In this document: positions 11,040-22,252 of the stretch, piece by piece
How positions within the stretch are numbered: position 1 is the first letter of the stretch
How the letters are laid out: the number at the start of each line of letters is the position of its first letter
DNA from: Calycina herbarum
Taxonomy: Eukaryota > Ascomycota > Leotiomycetes > Helotiales > Pezizellaceae
Direction of reading: 5' to 3'
DNA: 64,000 nt
Assembly (NCBI GenBank): GCA_001414485.1
Contig: LLEY01000208.1
Span: 1-64,000 of the forward strand
Position numbers and translations under genes: made by a program
The notes under the pieces: model-generated
Told to the model about the DNA's origin: nothing
The model's input: only the letters and a program-made list of their open reading frames with translations
The model's database searches: none

Positions 11040-12130
11040 AGCCAAAGCTATAAGTATAATAATAATAATAATAATAACTATATTACCTCTCTCTTCCGCC
11101 GCCTTTAAGCTACAGAAGAATAAGAGAACACTAGCTAAATCTAACCTTAGAGTCTTTGTCTAACTCCTCTAGGACTCTCTTAATAGGAACTACTCTGCCT
11201 AAGCTATCTTCCTTATACTTTATAACCTAAAAATAGGCTGTAAAGAGCTAGTATAAGAAGTACTCTTAGTTAAATCTGGTTTCGCTATTGTCTCTAAAGA
11301 CAAAGAAGCTCTAGATACTCTTTTAATAATAAAGAGAGCTTATATCTAAACCTTATTTACTATAGCTAAAATAGAGGTCTTATAAAACTGGGTAGTATAC
11401 TATATAACAGGTATACCTCGAAGTATAGAAACTGTCTGGATTAGTAAAGAAGGAGTGATTCTTTTAACTTTTATCTCTACTATAGCTGAAGTAGTAGCTA
11501 TAGTAATAAAGGAACGAATTAGAATAGTACCTATAAAAGTTAACATAGCTGCTAGCTCTCTCTTAAACGAGCTGTTTTATACTACCTAGATCGCCTTCTT
11601 TAAGGAAGAGGATATAAGAGGTCCTTCTACTATCCTAGATATAACGTTACTCTTAGATAGTAGAGCCTTCCTTAAGCGTCTCTTTAAAATCTCTACTATA
11701 ATTTAGTACTTAAAGTGCTAGAAGTGGTATAACTTATAGAACTGTAGTAAAAATCAACGATGCTGCCTATGTAGTAGTATAAAACACTTAGAAGCCTTCT
11801 ACCTAAGGTATATAAAGCACTCTTAATATAAATTAAAATGCCTACACTATAACGGCCCTTATATCTCAGACGACCCTATATACTAACTCTGGCTAAAAGC
11901 CTTTGGACCTCTGCCTTTAATAGAGAATAAGAGATCTATATAATAAGTATATAACGAGATTTGTCTAAGAAAAGAGGAAGACTCGCTCTATAGTAACATA
12001 GATACTAAAATAAGCTGCTCTACTACTCCTACCCTCTCCTTAAACTTACTATAACTAAGTAAAGAGGCTCCTATAAGCGCCTCTTCCCTGCTTTCGAACC
12101 CCTCTTCTTAACTAGGGAGCCTAGACCCTT
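11040..12130 (+). pseudogene. LINE ORF1 protein (zinc-knuckle RNA-binding)
   Basis: Around 11710-11900 the translation shows cysteine-rich phrases (LKC-KWYNL-NCSK, CCLCSSIKHLEA, LKCLHYNGPY) that match the CCHC knuckle array at the end of ORF1 in Tad1/I-type LINEs. The frame is interrupted throughout. Confidence 0.65.
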
Positions 12131-12399
12131 ACCTCTCTCCTCTATAAGTAGATAAGGACCTTTTAAGTAATACTGCCTTTAAGTCTTATAAATTAACATA
12201 TATAAGTCTAGTAAGTACTAAGAGCTAGTACTCTAACTAGCCTACTCTAGATAAATAGATATAGTTCTTATCTAAGAACTATATATCTACTAGAAGGAGA
12301 TTAACTGTTAAATTATAAGACGATACTTAAACTATACCTACTTTATACCTATATACGACTAGAATATTAACCCTCCTAGAGTTCTTACTTTTGTATAAA

Positions 12400-15300
12400 A
12401 GAGAGCGGGGATTCTCTTAAGTTAACAATCACCGACTATACCCTTACTTAAATACCGAGACCTTGTTTATATTGAGATTACTTCCTCTTAAGGCTCTCTA
12501 CTTTATATACTTAACGTATATAACGCTCTCCTAGGTGCTAAGAGAGTAGGAGAGGCTATTAACTATATTCTTAGCTTAGTATATATTCTTATAACTAATA
12601 CTCTAATAGCTGGCGACTTTAACCTAAAGAGCTAACTCTGGTAGCTGGACTTCCTAGGACAGGAAAGTATACAGTCCTCCCTGCTTATTAACTAGATAGA
12701 GGACAAAGGGCTATAGCTCTCTACCTCTCCTAGTACGCGAACTTATAACCTCGGTAATACCCTCGACCTAGCCTTCTACTCTAATAACCTCTACTAGAGA
12801 AGGGCTACTACTAAGGTTAACCTTATATTTAAGTATAGCTTTGACTACTTCCTACTTCTTACTCGACTTCTATATATAGGAAACTTAACTATAAAGAACC
12901 CTCCTCTTAAGCTTAGCTCTCTTAATATTAAAACTTTTAAGATAACTCTTTAAGAAAAGCTTAAAACTTAATAGCTTTACGAACTTATAGAGTAACTAGA
13001 CTTGGACTTGCTAGAGGCCCTGGTAGGATTTATTACTAAGAGCGTATATAGTGTATATCTTAGCAGTGCTAAGCGAGGGCTCGGACACGGGCTCGGATAC
13101 CCCTAGTAGAATAAGGAGTGCTAGACAGCGGCTACCGAGGCAAGGCAGGCACAAAGGCTTAACGCGAGCGTATAAGCCTTGAAGACTCTTTATAAGACTC
13201 TAAGGTAGGAAATCTAGAAAGCAAAGAGAGAACACTTCTGTACCCTAGTCGATAAAGCTATAAAGAGCAAAGATATATTTAAAATTTGTAAGTAGCACTA
13301 GAGTACTAGAATCTATAAGTCTCCCTCTCTAAGAGACTCGGCAGGCTAACTAGGCTTCTCTACCTAAGAAAAGCAGAAGATCCTAGTATAAGAGCTACTT
13401 ATAAATAAGGCTGAAGTCGAGGATATTCTATTTAATACTTCAACCACCTCTACTTAGTCTCTTCTCTAGGCAGTCCTTATACTACGCGAGGTTGAGGAAT
13501 CAATCTTTAAGAAAGCTTCTACTGTGCTAGAAGAAGACAAGCTAGTAACAGGAGTTCTCAAAGCAGCTTAGCTATAGATCTCACATCTTGTCCTCTCCTT
13601 ATTCAAAGGCTGTATAGAGGCAGGTTTCTACCTAAAGATCTTTTATACCGCTATCGTCGCTATTATCTCAAAGCCTAATAAGAAAGACAAGTCGTCCCCC
13701 TAAGTATATTACCTAATCACCTTACTCTTAGTCCTTAGAAAGGGGCTTGAAAGGCTTCTTATAAAGAGAGCGTCTTAGATAGCTATTAAGCACTCTATCC
13801 TAGAGTAAAACCAGTTCGGGGCTCTTCTCTTAAGAGCTGCTATAGACCTTACTACCTGCCTTACCTTCGATATTAAGTTAGCTCTTGCGGATAAATAGAA
13901 AGCCTCCCTTCTTATACTTAATATTAAAGAGGCCTTTGACGTAGTACTTCCTAGTCGTCTAATTAAAAGGCTAAGAGAGTAAGGTTAGCTAGATTACTTT
14001 ATTAAATAGGCTACCTCTTTCTTAACTAATAGACTAGTAAAAGTAAAACTAAACAAGGAAATAGGAGCTTCTACCCTGCTTTAATACGGGCTTTCTTAAG
14101 GCTCGCCTATCTCGTCTATTCTCTTTATACTTTATATCCAGCCCCTCTTTAGCTTAGGGGTTAGCTCTCTTCTAGTATTACAGAGATTCGGTTACGTAGA
14201 CGATATTAGATTACTTACTTTTAAGCCCTTAAAGGCAGGGAATACTAAGGCCCTTGCAGAGTAGGTGGCTAGCGCTATAGAGTAAGATATAGACGAGGGC
14301 ATTACTTTTGACGCTGAGAAGTTAGAACTTATATACTTCTCCTATAAAAAGAAGTAAAAAGGGAGAGGTATCCGGCCCCCTCCCTCATAGTTGAAGGGAA
14401 GACAATAGAACCTACGTAAGAGCTTAGGTAGCTTAGCATCTTCTTTAACCCCTGCCTTACGTTCTATAGCTATGTTAAAAGAATAACGAGTAAGGCTATA
14501 CTTGTAGCTAATACTTTTAAAGGAATAACAAATACAATAAGAGGCTTACCTCCTTATCTGCTTAAGTAAGTTACTACTGCTTCTATCCTCTCGATCGCCT
14601 ACTTTAGATATAAGACCTGGTACTCTGGTCGAATAAGAGAGGAAATAGACTAAGTAGGCTCTATAAATAACCGGATCGGCCGCTACCTAACTCTCTTAGA
14701 TAGAGTAGTATTAAAGTGTACTAGGATCATCCTCCTAGTCTATAAGACCACCTCTACCTCAGCACTCCTTATGGAATATACCCTCTTAGCTGCTGAAATC
14801 GCTCTTATAGTAAAAAGTAGAGTATTTAAGGCTAGAACTTGCTGACTCGACTTAGCTTACCTGCTTAAACGATGTGTAAATAACCCTTGCTTAAAGGCTA
14901 GGCTTATTTACTGCTCTTCTAAACCCCTCTCTCTCTTAGAAGAAATCGATCTAATATAAGACTCCTTATAGAATAGAGGGTTTAACTAGTAGGCCTGCCT
15001 TCTCGAGGTAGCAGGTCTAAGCTTTAGTAGTAATAAGGGCTCCTATAAAGCTGAATTCCTTAAATTCCTTGCCTCTGTCTCGTCTATAGACCTGGTTATA
15101 TTTACTAATAGCTCTTACTTAGACGACAAAAGTATTAGTAGCGGCGTATGTCTTATAAGAGGAGGGGTTGTTCTAAATATAAGGCTCTTCCCCTTTAGTA
15201 AAATATTAGAGATATACGACGTAGAAGCTAAAGCTGCCTTATATAGTCTAGAACTAGCCCTAGACTTCCCTTTCTAGGACTTACTTACTAGCTTTTAAAA

Positions 15301-15600
15301 CCTAAGACTCTCTAGCTACTAAGAGAGGTTCTAGCTCGGCTAATTATAGCTTGAACTAGCTACGGAGACTTTATAGTATACTACCTTCGCTTCTTCTACC
15401 TTAATACGTTACTAGAAGTAGGGAATTATAAGTGTAAAAGAGCTAAAATACAATTCTATCTACTCTTTTGTAGGCTAGCTAATAATAAAGATCTAAGGCT
15501 ATTAGCTAAGGCGGAGGGAAAACCTTATCTTCTATTCGGACTCGACTACGAGGAACTCTTTAACAAAGTCTATGCTAAAACTAAGTTCTTTACGAAAATC
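12400..15600 (+). pseudogene. LINE ORF2: endonuclease, reverse transcriptase, RNase H
   Basis: The endonuclease is seen at 12440-12860, with AGDFNLKS (about 12612) and a TYNLGNTLDLAF stretch. The reverse transcriptase is at 13630-14210, with IISKPNKKDK, NQFGALLLRAAIDL, GSPISSILFILY and the catalytic box GYVDDIRLL. RNase H is at about 15085-15260, with IFTNSSYLDDKSISSG and EAKAALYSLELAL. The RT aspartates survive, but many in-frame stops make the protein dead. Confidence 0.85.
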
Positions 15601-15889
15601 TGTCCTTTGAGATAGCTTAACTCTTCTTTCCTTTCCTTTCTTTTTCTTTATATATATATCCCCTTTGTCTTTCCCTGATTCTATAAACTAATTAAGAATA
15701 AGAGCTGTTCTGAAAGTAGAGCTTCTTTTTAAACTATCTCTTGTAAATTAGCTTACTCGTTTACTATCCCTGTAGCCTAGAGCACCCCCCTAGCGTCATT
15801 TGCCCTCTTTTGAGACTCTTTTAGGACTTAGCCTACGCGAGCTATTCTCCGCTTGATATTAAATAGAAATAAATAAATAAATAAATAAA

Positions 15890-15902
15890 TTAGCTAAGTT
15901 AT
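15890..15902 (+). repeat. Target-site duplication, right copy (LINE)
   Basis: Exact copy of 10471-10483, directly after the (AAAT)n tail. Confidence 0.85.
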
Positions 15903-16218
15903 CACTGTCTTCTACGATATCGACTTCCGAATTCCGACTTTTCCGCCTCCGACTCCTGTCTAAATCCCCTCTAATATATATAACAATCGAGGGATCAGAC
16001 TATATACTCTTTTAGTAAATGCTTTGCTTTTAGTAGAAAACACCCGATATAGGCAATATCTACGAATAAGGCCGGCTACGACTCGTATTCTATCTTTCGC
16101 TAAACACCTCGCTTAATAAACCGTATTTTAAACGACATATATAATAATCCTTCTACCACCGATACTGCCCTGATAATACGAAAACTTGAGAACGAGTCTT
16201 TTTTAAAGGAGAGGGATA

Positions 16219-16550
16219 TAATAGCCAGCTATTAATAGAATTGCCGAGCTATTAGAACAGCTAAGAATACGTGTCGAGTATAGTATAGCACAGATGGTTA
16301 TAGAACGGTAGATACCGAGGGCACGGAACAGAATTATAATACAGTTTTGGTTTCGGGATTGTTAGAACCGGATCGGTATAGACTTTTGTTATTATCTAGC
16401 CCTCTTATATATAGATGCTCTTACTCTCTTAAGGAAAGGACTAATTTAGTCTTTTCCTTCGTATCAGAGCCTAGTATCTGTATATACAATTCTATTCGAA
16501 GGCACTCCTATATGCCTCTTCTATAGTAGTGTCCGGTTCGTGCTATTATA
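16219..16550 (+). repeat. 3' LTR
   Basis: 332 bp direct copy of 8430-8761. It keeps several CpA sites lost in the 5' LTR and the reverse, so the two copies took RIP changes separately. Confidence 0.87.
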
Positions 16551-16604
16551 ATTAAAAAGAGTAAATAGTAAGATTACATTAGATATTATTCCGTTATTCA
16601 GTCT

Positions 16605-17095
16605 AAGTAGCTTTTGAATAGTAGATTTAAAGAAAAGAAGTTACCTAGAAAAATAGTAAAGAAGTTTAAGCTAAAGAGAACTTAAAGTATAAAAAGCAAC
16701 TTTATAGTTAATAACTTAATATAATATTAAGAAAAACAAATATTTTTTTTTATTAAACTAAGGATATTCAATTAAGATAGTAAAGTTATACTACGCTTAA
16801 AGCAGTTTTTAAATAGTAGTTTTAACGTAAAAGTAAATAGAAGAAAATAAGTTACCTAGAAAAGAGAGAAAAAGAGATTAGCTTAATGGAAATTATTATA
16901 TAAAAAACAATTATATAATTGATATCTCGTCGTAATATTAATAAAAGAAAAGAACTTCTCTATTAAAAAGAGGAAATTCACTTAAAAGAACTAAGTTACA
17001 CTATATATTATTAGCTTAAAGCAACTTTTCAATAGTAGTTTCGACGTAAAAGTAAGTGGAAAAAAAGAAGTTACCTAGAAAAGAGAAGAAAAGAA
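16605..17095 (+). repeat. AT-rich tandem repeat, about three copies of a 190-225 bp unit
   Basis: A marker block reading like AATAGTAGTTT..AAGAAGTTACCTAGAAAAG recurs at about 16610-16650, 16795-16868 and 17020-17090. The first copy is the most diverged. It lies just outside the 3' LTR at 16550. Confidence 0.65.
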
Positions 17096-17099
17096 ATAA

Positions 17100-18434
17100 G
17101 TCAAACGATGTATCTATAAGCGAAGTGTTAACTTATTAAGTATTGATTTCGTACCTAGTGTAAGAATAGATCTTCAAACTTAGTTTATTAAAATACTTAA
17201 AAAAGGTAATATTTTCAAATAATTTAAGAATAATAAATATTTTCTTATAATCTGAACATTATTTAGTTATTTTCCGTTCTTCAAAATAGGTTAAAAAAGA
17301 GTTTCAAAGAGAAAAGGTTCTAAGATAACGTGGAATAACAGATTATAAGTCACGTTGAGTCAGGTGACCCCTTCGGTAAATAAAGGGGAACCATAATGAT
17401 ATTATGAAAAGATTCACATTTGAACAAAATCAGGAGCCTAATAAGGTTATCTACGGGATTCTCTTCTCTAATGTTTCTGCAGTCTAAAATGTACGAGCAC
17501 AAAATCTAGCTAATAATCTTCAGCTGGCAGGCTGCTTCGGTGTCGAAAGTCACAAATCACTTCACAGCTAAGAACGTAAGAGTTGTTCAGCCTTCCATTT
17601 CTTCTTTTATCTCGTTCTCTAAGGTATGATATGCTCTGAATAGCTTCAAATAAAAGGATAACTTAACACTTAAACGTCTTGAAATTGAGAAAAACTAATA
17701 GAGATAGTTATCGACTGCGTGTTGGACGGTTTTGATAATTTTTCACGTCATGAAAACCCATTTTCAACCTTAAACCACCATTAAAGTGCTTCCTAAAAGG
17801 TGCTTGATTGTCCATATAGAGATGGGAGTTCTTTGTCATTCTCAAATGTGATCAGATCGTTGCTATGCTGAAATCTCGGTTAATGTCATACCTCACCTTA
17901 GAGCAAACCTAACCTAAAACTACTATACCCAATGCTGAGATGCTAGAATGTACCCTAAATAGTTTTAAAATGAGCTCTCAGAAAAGTCTTCACTGTTCCA
18001 TTCACAGGGTCTATTCCCTCGTCGTAATTTCCTCAGGTGCAGAAATAGACGTCAGTTATCAACTGGCTACGTAACCCAGGTCCAAGTGAGAAAAGAACAT
18101 GCGTAGAGACGGTCTCCAATCTTTGTGACCATGTGAGGGGAACCGGGACCCACAGATCATTCATTTACGACAACCTGATTTTGTCTCTTCCCTCTCAACT
18201 CCTCCACCTCCACCTTCAACCCGCAACCAACCCCAACCCCAACCTTCCTCAACCACACACCTCCCTTGGTCGCGCATCCCCCTCGAGTGCGATTAAGCCC
18301 TCGAGGACCTCCGAAGGTACCCAACAAACTCGGTCGCCATCTACGACTCCTCTCGTCCTTTGCCATACCCCGCAGCATCGTCATAACCCCCGCATCATAC
18401 CTCAAGCTTAGCAGAAGCAGTGAAACGCAACAAG
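17100..18434. other. Transition from repeats to gene island; upstream region of the next gene
   Basis: Composition rises from AT-rich to normal at about 17,400. No convincing gene is seen. A pyrimidine-rich leader (about 18170-18270) precedes the gene starting at 18435. Confidence 0.4.
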
Positions 18435-19495
18435 ATGGCGGCATCATCTTCGAGCCAGCTTGCAAATGCGCCGGAGGGCGTCGAGATGGATATCAACGTC
18501 GCGCGAGCTATTGCTGCTAGTTTGCGGGGTCGCCGTGTAAGTTCTCTCCCGCCGTCTTCAAATCTAGGTAAGCAGTGCGCATGGTCTGACTTCGCAATAG
18601 GTTGCTACCACCACCAGACAACCCGGATTGAGAAGCTCTGGTCGCTCTGTAAGTACTTTCTCGCAATCTTCGCATTCAAGTAGCGCGCATGAGCTGATTT
18701 CCAATAGAACCTTACTCCAACCCCAGCCCCAGCCCCAACCCCAATCCCAACCACACGACCCCGAATCATCCTAAAGACTCGACCCCGGACAAAGAATCCT
18801 GGAAGTTTGCAGTCCCGAACCATCGAAGAGCGCATCAAGAACCCTATCGTCGACCCCAACGACTGCGACGAGATGGATGTGGAGAAAAACGATGAATCTG
18901 GATCTGGAGAAGAGCCCCGGGAGGAGAATGGCTCTGGAGAAGAAGTTGCCGATGACGAGGAGTTTTCTGACAGCGGTATTGAGCTGGATGGAGACGAATC
19001 CGACAAGGACAACCACCCAACAGAACTAGAGAAGAATTTTGAGAAGAATGTTCTCTTCAAAGACGATTTTCATTTCAGCGATGCCGACTTTTCGGTACTC
19101 CTCCTTGTCCAAGTTATGGTTGCTGGCAAGTTTCCACAGTTTCGCCGGGAGCTTGAGAAGTTGGTCTGCGAGCAGGAGAAGAGAATGACGAAGAATGTGA
19201 GAATGGACCTGGCAAAGCAAGTTTTGGCCTCTGGAGCTGACCACTTTGTTACTGGTATGTTTGACTACTGAAATTTAACACCTTTTGCTTTCAAGTTCTT
19301 TGCTGATTCTATACCATTACAGTCAAGAATCCCCACAAAGACAAAGACATTCTGGCCTACTCAGTTCTCGACCTAAAGTACATTGTACCCAAGAAGCAAC
19401 CAGCGGCCCCTGTTAATGTCAATGGCTTGACAGAGAGTCTTCAAGGCATGTCTATGGGAGGTCTCATACAGGAGGAAACCGAAGAGATCGAGTAG
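18435..19495 (+). CDS. Hypothetical protein with acidic middle region
   Basis: I do not recognise the family. Four exons keep phase: 18435-18536, 18601-18648, 18708-19254, 19323-19495 (290 residues). The start MAASSSSQLANAP is the first ATG in frame. Residues 51-62 are a proline-alanine repeat (PTPAPAPTPIP), followed by a basic stretch and then a strongly acidic region (about 105-155, many E, D, G and S). A compact, probably folded segment follows (about 165-232: DDFHFSDADFSVLLLVQVM, then KFPQFRRELEKLVCEQEKR). The C-terminus ends EEIE. No signal peptide or membrane segment. It is probably an intracellular protein. Introns of 59-68 bp with standard ends support a real gene. Confidence 0.75.
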
Positions 19496-22252
19496 AAATC
19501 TTTGTTTGCTGCTTCGCATATTGCATTGTGAATCGACACAATTGGCGTTGGAGTTCTGGTTTCCTGGGTACTCTTGTCTCGCTTTGGCAACTGCGGTTGG
19601 CTACATACTCGGCTTCTTTTCTTGTATTTCTATGGAGTAATTGGCGTTGGAGTTTCGATTATGTCCTTTTCTTTTTTGCAAAAACTTGGGGACTCATTAA
19701 TTTTTTCCTACAATTGTCTCGGACAAGCATGAAGGAATTACAGTGGAGAAGTTGGCCCGAAGTTTCTTAATCCTACCACCACCGAAGCATCAAAATGGGG
19801 TTTCGTTTGCTTTTTGCTTGGAGGTATTTGATTTGGCATCTTGACGTTTCTGCGGACTTGGAAGGGGTTCTTTGGCATCATCATGATAGGATAGCCAAGC
19901 AATTGAAGCCTTTTCACAACATTCTTCTTGATTTTCGTGAATGGCAATGGTACTAACTACTCACTTTGAAATCCCCCAAGTAACACTTGCTGGAGCAACT
20001 TCTAGAGAATAGCAAAACAAGCGGAGTGTAACTCTCTTTGGAACTGTGTCGCAATTCCAAGCAATATAGTGTATTCGCCAGGCTCACCTTTTCCCCCCAT
20101 GTGTACATTACCAAAGGGTGAAAGTGAGGCCACACAAAACTTGAAACACACACTGACACTCGTCTCTGAATAGTCCCACCAAATTTGGCTGACTACAACA
20201 GCGCACCTTTTAAAGAGGACCCTCGGTACCTGCGGATTTGGAAGGTTACCGATGAGTAAACAGGAAGAGATTGGGTTTCACTGCATTGTGATTTCGAATT
20301 CCAAATAACTCGTAGAATAACCGCTCCAAAAAGGTCAACTACAGTGGTTTGTTAGTCAAAACTCCACTCTTCAAACGTTCGAAAATGTGTTACCCTGGCA
20401 TTGGAACTTCTCGTGTTCCCTTTCGGTTGGATAGCCAGTACCAACTTAAGTACCTTTACGAGGAAACAACCGTCTACCATGGTTTATAAAAAGAGAAAAA
20501 GGAAAGTGGTGACACAAACGAGCTGCTTTTCCCACCCAAACTTTCCAAGTTTGGTACCGTGGAGGGATCGTACATGAGATCGACGGAGCGACCCCATGGG
20601 GACTCCAGATTGAATACGAAGTCAACCAGGGCACATCTTTATTGTGAGGCTTTTGATCTTTGATCTCGCCTGTCATACTTATGACACTATTTCAGAATCT
20701 CGCAATAGCTTCATCCATTGTCGCTTGCCTCCGGAGTTTCCTGAATGGTCGCTGTGCTCTCGATAAGCAGTTGCCAAGAGATACTATCCCGGCCGAGTCT
20801 TGACATTTTGCTTGGCTCTTGCCTTTCTCATCACGACGCCAAGATTTCAACATCAGGTGCCTCCGCACATCTTCAAGCATCTACAGGCACACTGCAGACC
20901 GGTGGGCTTTGTAGACAAGATTTTATATTGCGCCCCCAGACTCGCCCACTAAACTACGCCGCATCGATGATCATTCTCCGGGATACAGATACGGTAGGGC
21001 CGCCGATTCGCGAAAGCCCATACCACTCAGTGGCGCTGATTTGCCACCCCCTCGTTAAGCGCGAGCCGATGAACGATAACTCCCGTTGAACATCTTGCGT
21101 GCTTTGGAAGTGTTCTGATGATAACTTCAACCCACAGGTAGAATCACGTCCCGCCCGATACGATATGGAGTGCAGTGCAGCACCGTACGGTACGATCTTG
21201 CGAAGTTCAGCCTTTACGTGCATTCCCAGATCCCCCAAACTTACTCCCTATTTGGACCTGCCCCGAAGGCTCGAAGGCTTCCCGGGATTTTGCCCCGAGG
21301 TACCTGAATCCGTGGCCGAAAAAGCAGAGGATGGCTTCTGGAAGTCCCGTTTGGAAGCCTCATGCATCGGAGGATTGAGGATCGATGGGAGTGGCGGGTC
21401 CTATCGCCATCTCCGCTTACCCCCCTTTATGAGGTGCATCCCATCCTCACGAAGATACGATACCACCCAAAGAGCAGACGAACAGCCAGACTGCTGTCGG
21501 TACGGTACCACGGCCTACCAGCGAGATATCAAGCTCATATCAAGCCTTTCTGGGGGTGTGCTTCTACGGAAGTACCTGTCCGCGGTACTCGGTCGATGCC
21601 GCATATGTGATGTGCCCAATGCGGGCTACGCGCCCGGCATTATCTACAGCAATCTTGCTCTGAGGCTGAGAAGTACATTGGCATCTACCACGAACCAGTC
21701 GGTTCCCATTCCCCTTCCTTCTCGAACGACGGCCGAAGGCTGGATGGTGTCGTGCTTTCTCCTCGTCATTCTTGATTGGAGGGTTGAATCAAGCTTCTTG
21801 CCCCTTTAGGACATCGGATTCCCTTCTTCTAGGGTAGGGGTAGATGGTAGGGGTGACCGCTCACCTGTCCCTGTTCGTCAAGAACTTCGGAATATGACCA
21901 GCCATTGGTGCAAGCGAGGCCATTCAACTCACGGTTCCTTCCTCTTTGGCAGTTTGAACAGCTCTAGTTGGCGCGCTATATTCCCATCCCATGTCGAACC
22001 CCTTCTCGTCTGTTTCCCCACCTCCTTTAGCACTATCCGTTCCTCAGGAGTTGCTATCGAAAGAGGAAGTTCGTAATTCCTGAGTGAGTTATTCAGAGGC
22101 CTCGAATACGATAGGAAATTCAAAGTTGGGTTTTCCCCGGGGTACTTGGAGAATATAAAGGTCGTCCTAGACCGCAGTCCATAATCTCTTCTCCAGTCCG
22201 CACAGTTCATTCTCAGCTGCAGATCTCCTTCAATATCTCCATTCTTATCAAT
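19496..22252. other. Intergenic region, 2.8 kb, no gene recognised
   Basis: Open frames occur (longest 236 codons at 21099-21809), but none looks like a protein: composition is arginine-, serine- and proline-rich as in chance frames, and frames overlap on both strands. A TATA-like box (ATATAAAG, about 22153) lies 100 bp before the fungalysin start and is its likely promoter. Confidence 0.5.
22153..22160 (+). promoter_or_regulatory. TATA-like box of the fungalysin gene
   Basis: ATATAAAG about 100 bp upstream of the ATG at 22253, followed by a C/T-rich leader. Confidence 0.5.

Larger units (their letters stand above)
10484..15889 (+). mobile_element. Tad1-like LINE (non-LTR retrotransposon), full length, RIP-degraded
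   Basis: The 5.4 kb segment lies between a 13 bp target-site duplication and ends in an (AAAT)n tail at 15866-15889, as fungal LINEs do. Its domain order is ORF1 with zinc knuckles, then endonuclease, reverse transcriptase and RNase H, as in the Tad1 clade. It is inserted in the LTR element at 8430-16550 in the same orientation. All frames are broken by stop codons. Confidence 0.88.
8430..16550 (+). mobile_element. LTR retrotransposon with gag but no visible pol, split by a LINE
   Basis: Two 332 bp LTRs (8430-8761 and 16219-16550) flank an interior of about 2.0 kb plus an inserted LINE (10484-15889). The element is the same family as the inverted copy at 1-559. A polypurine run (AAAGGAGAGGG, about 16205-16215) sits just before the 3' LTR. 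The interior has a gag-like remnant but no protease, RT or integrase, so it looks non-autonomous; loss of pol by deletion cannot be excluded. Confidence 0.82.

Noticed and set aside
20745..21238. Overlapping frames on both strands (114 and 94 codons)
   Set aside because: No motif, no splice context, and mutually overlapping.
21099..21809. 236-codon plus-strand open frame
   Set aside because: Composition is typical of a chance frame in GC-rich DNA; other long frames overlap it on both strands, and no motif is visible.
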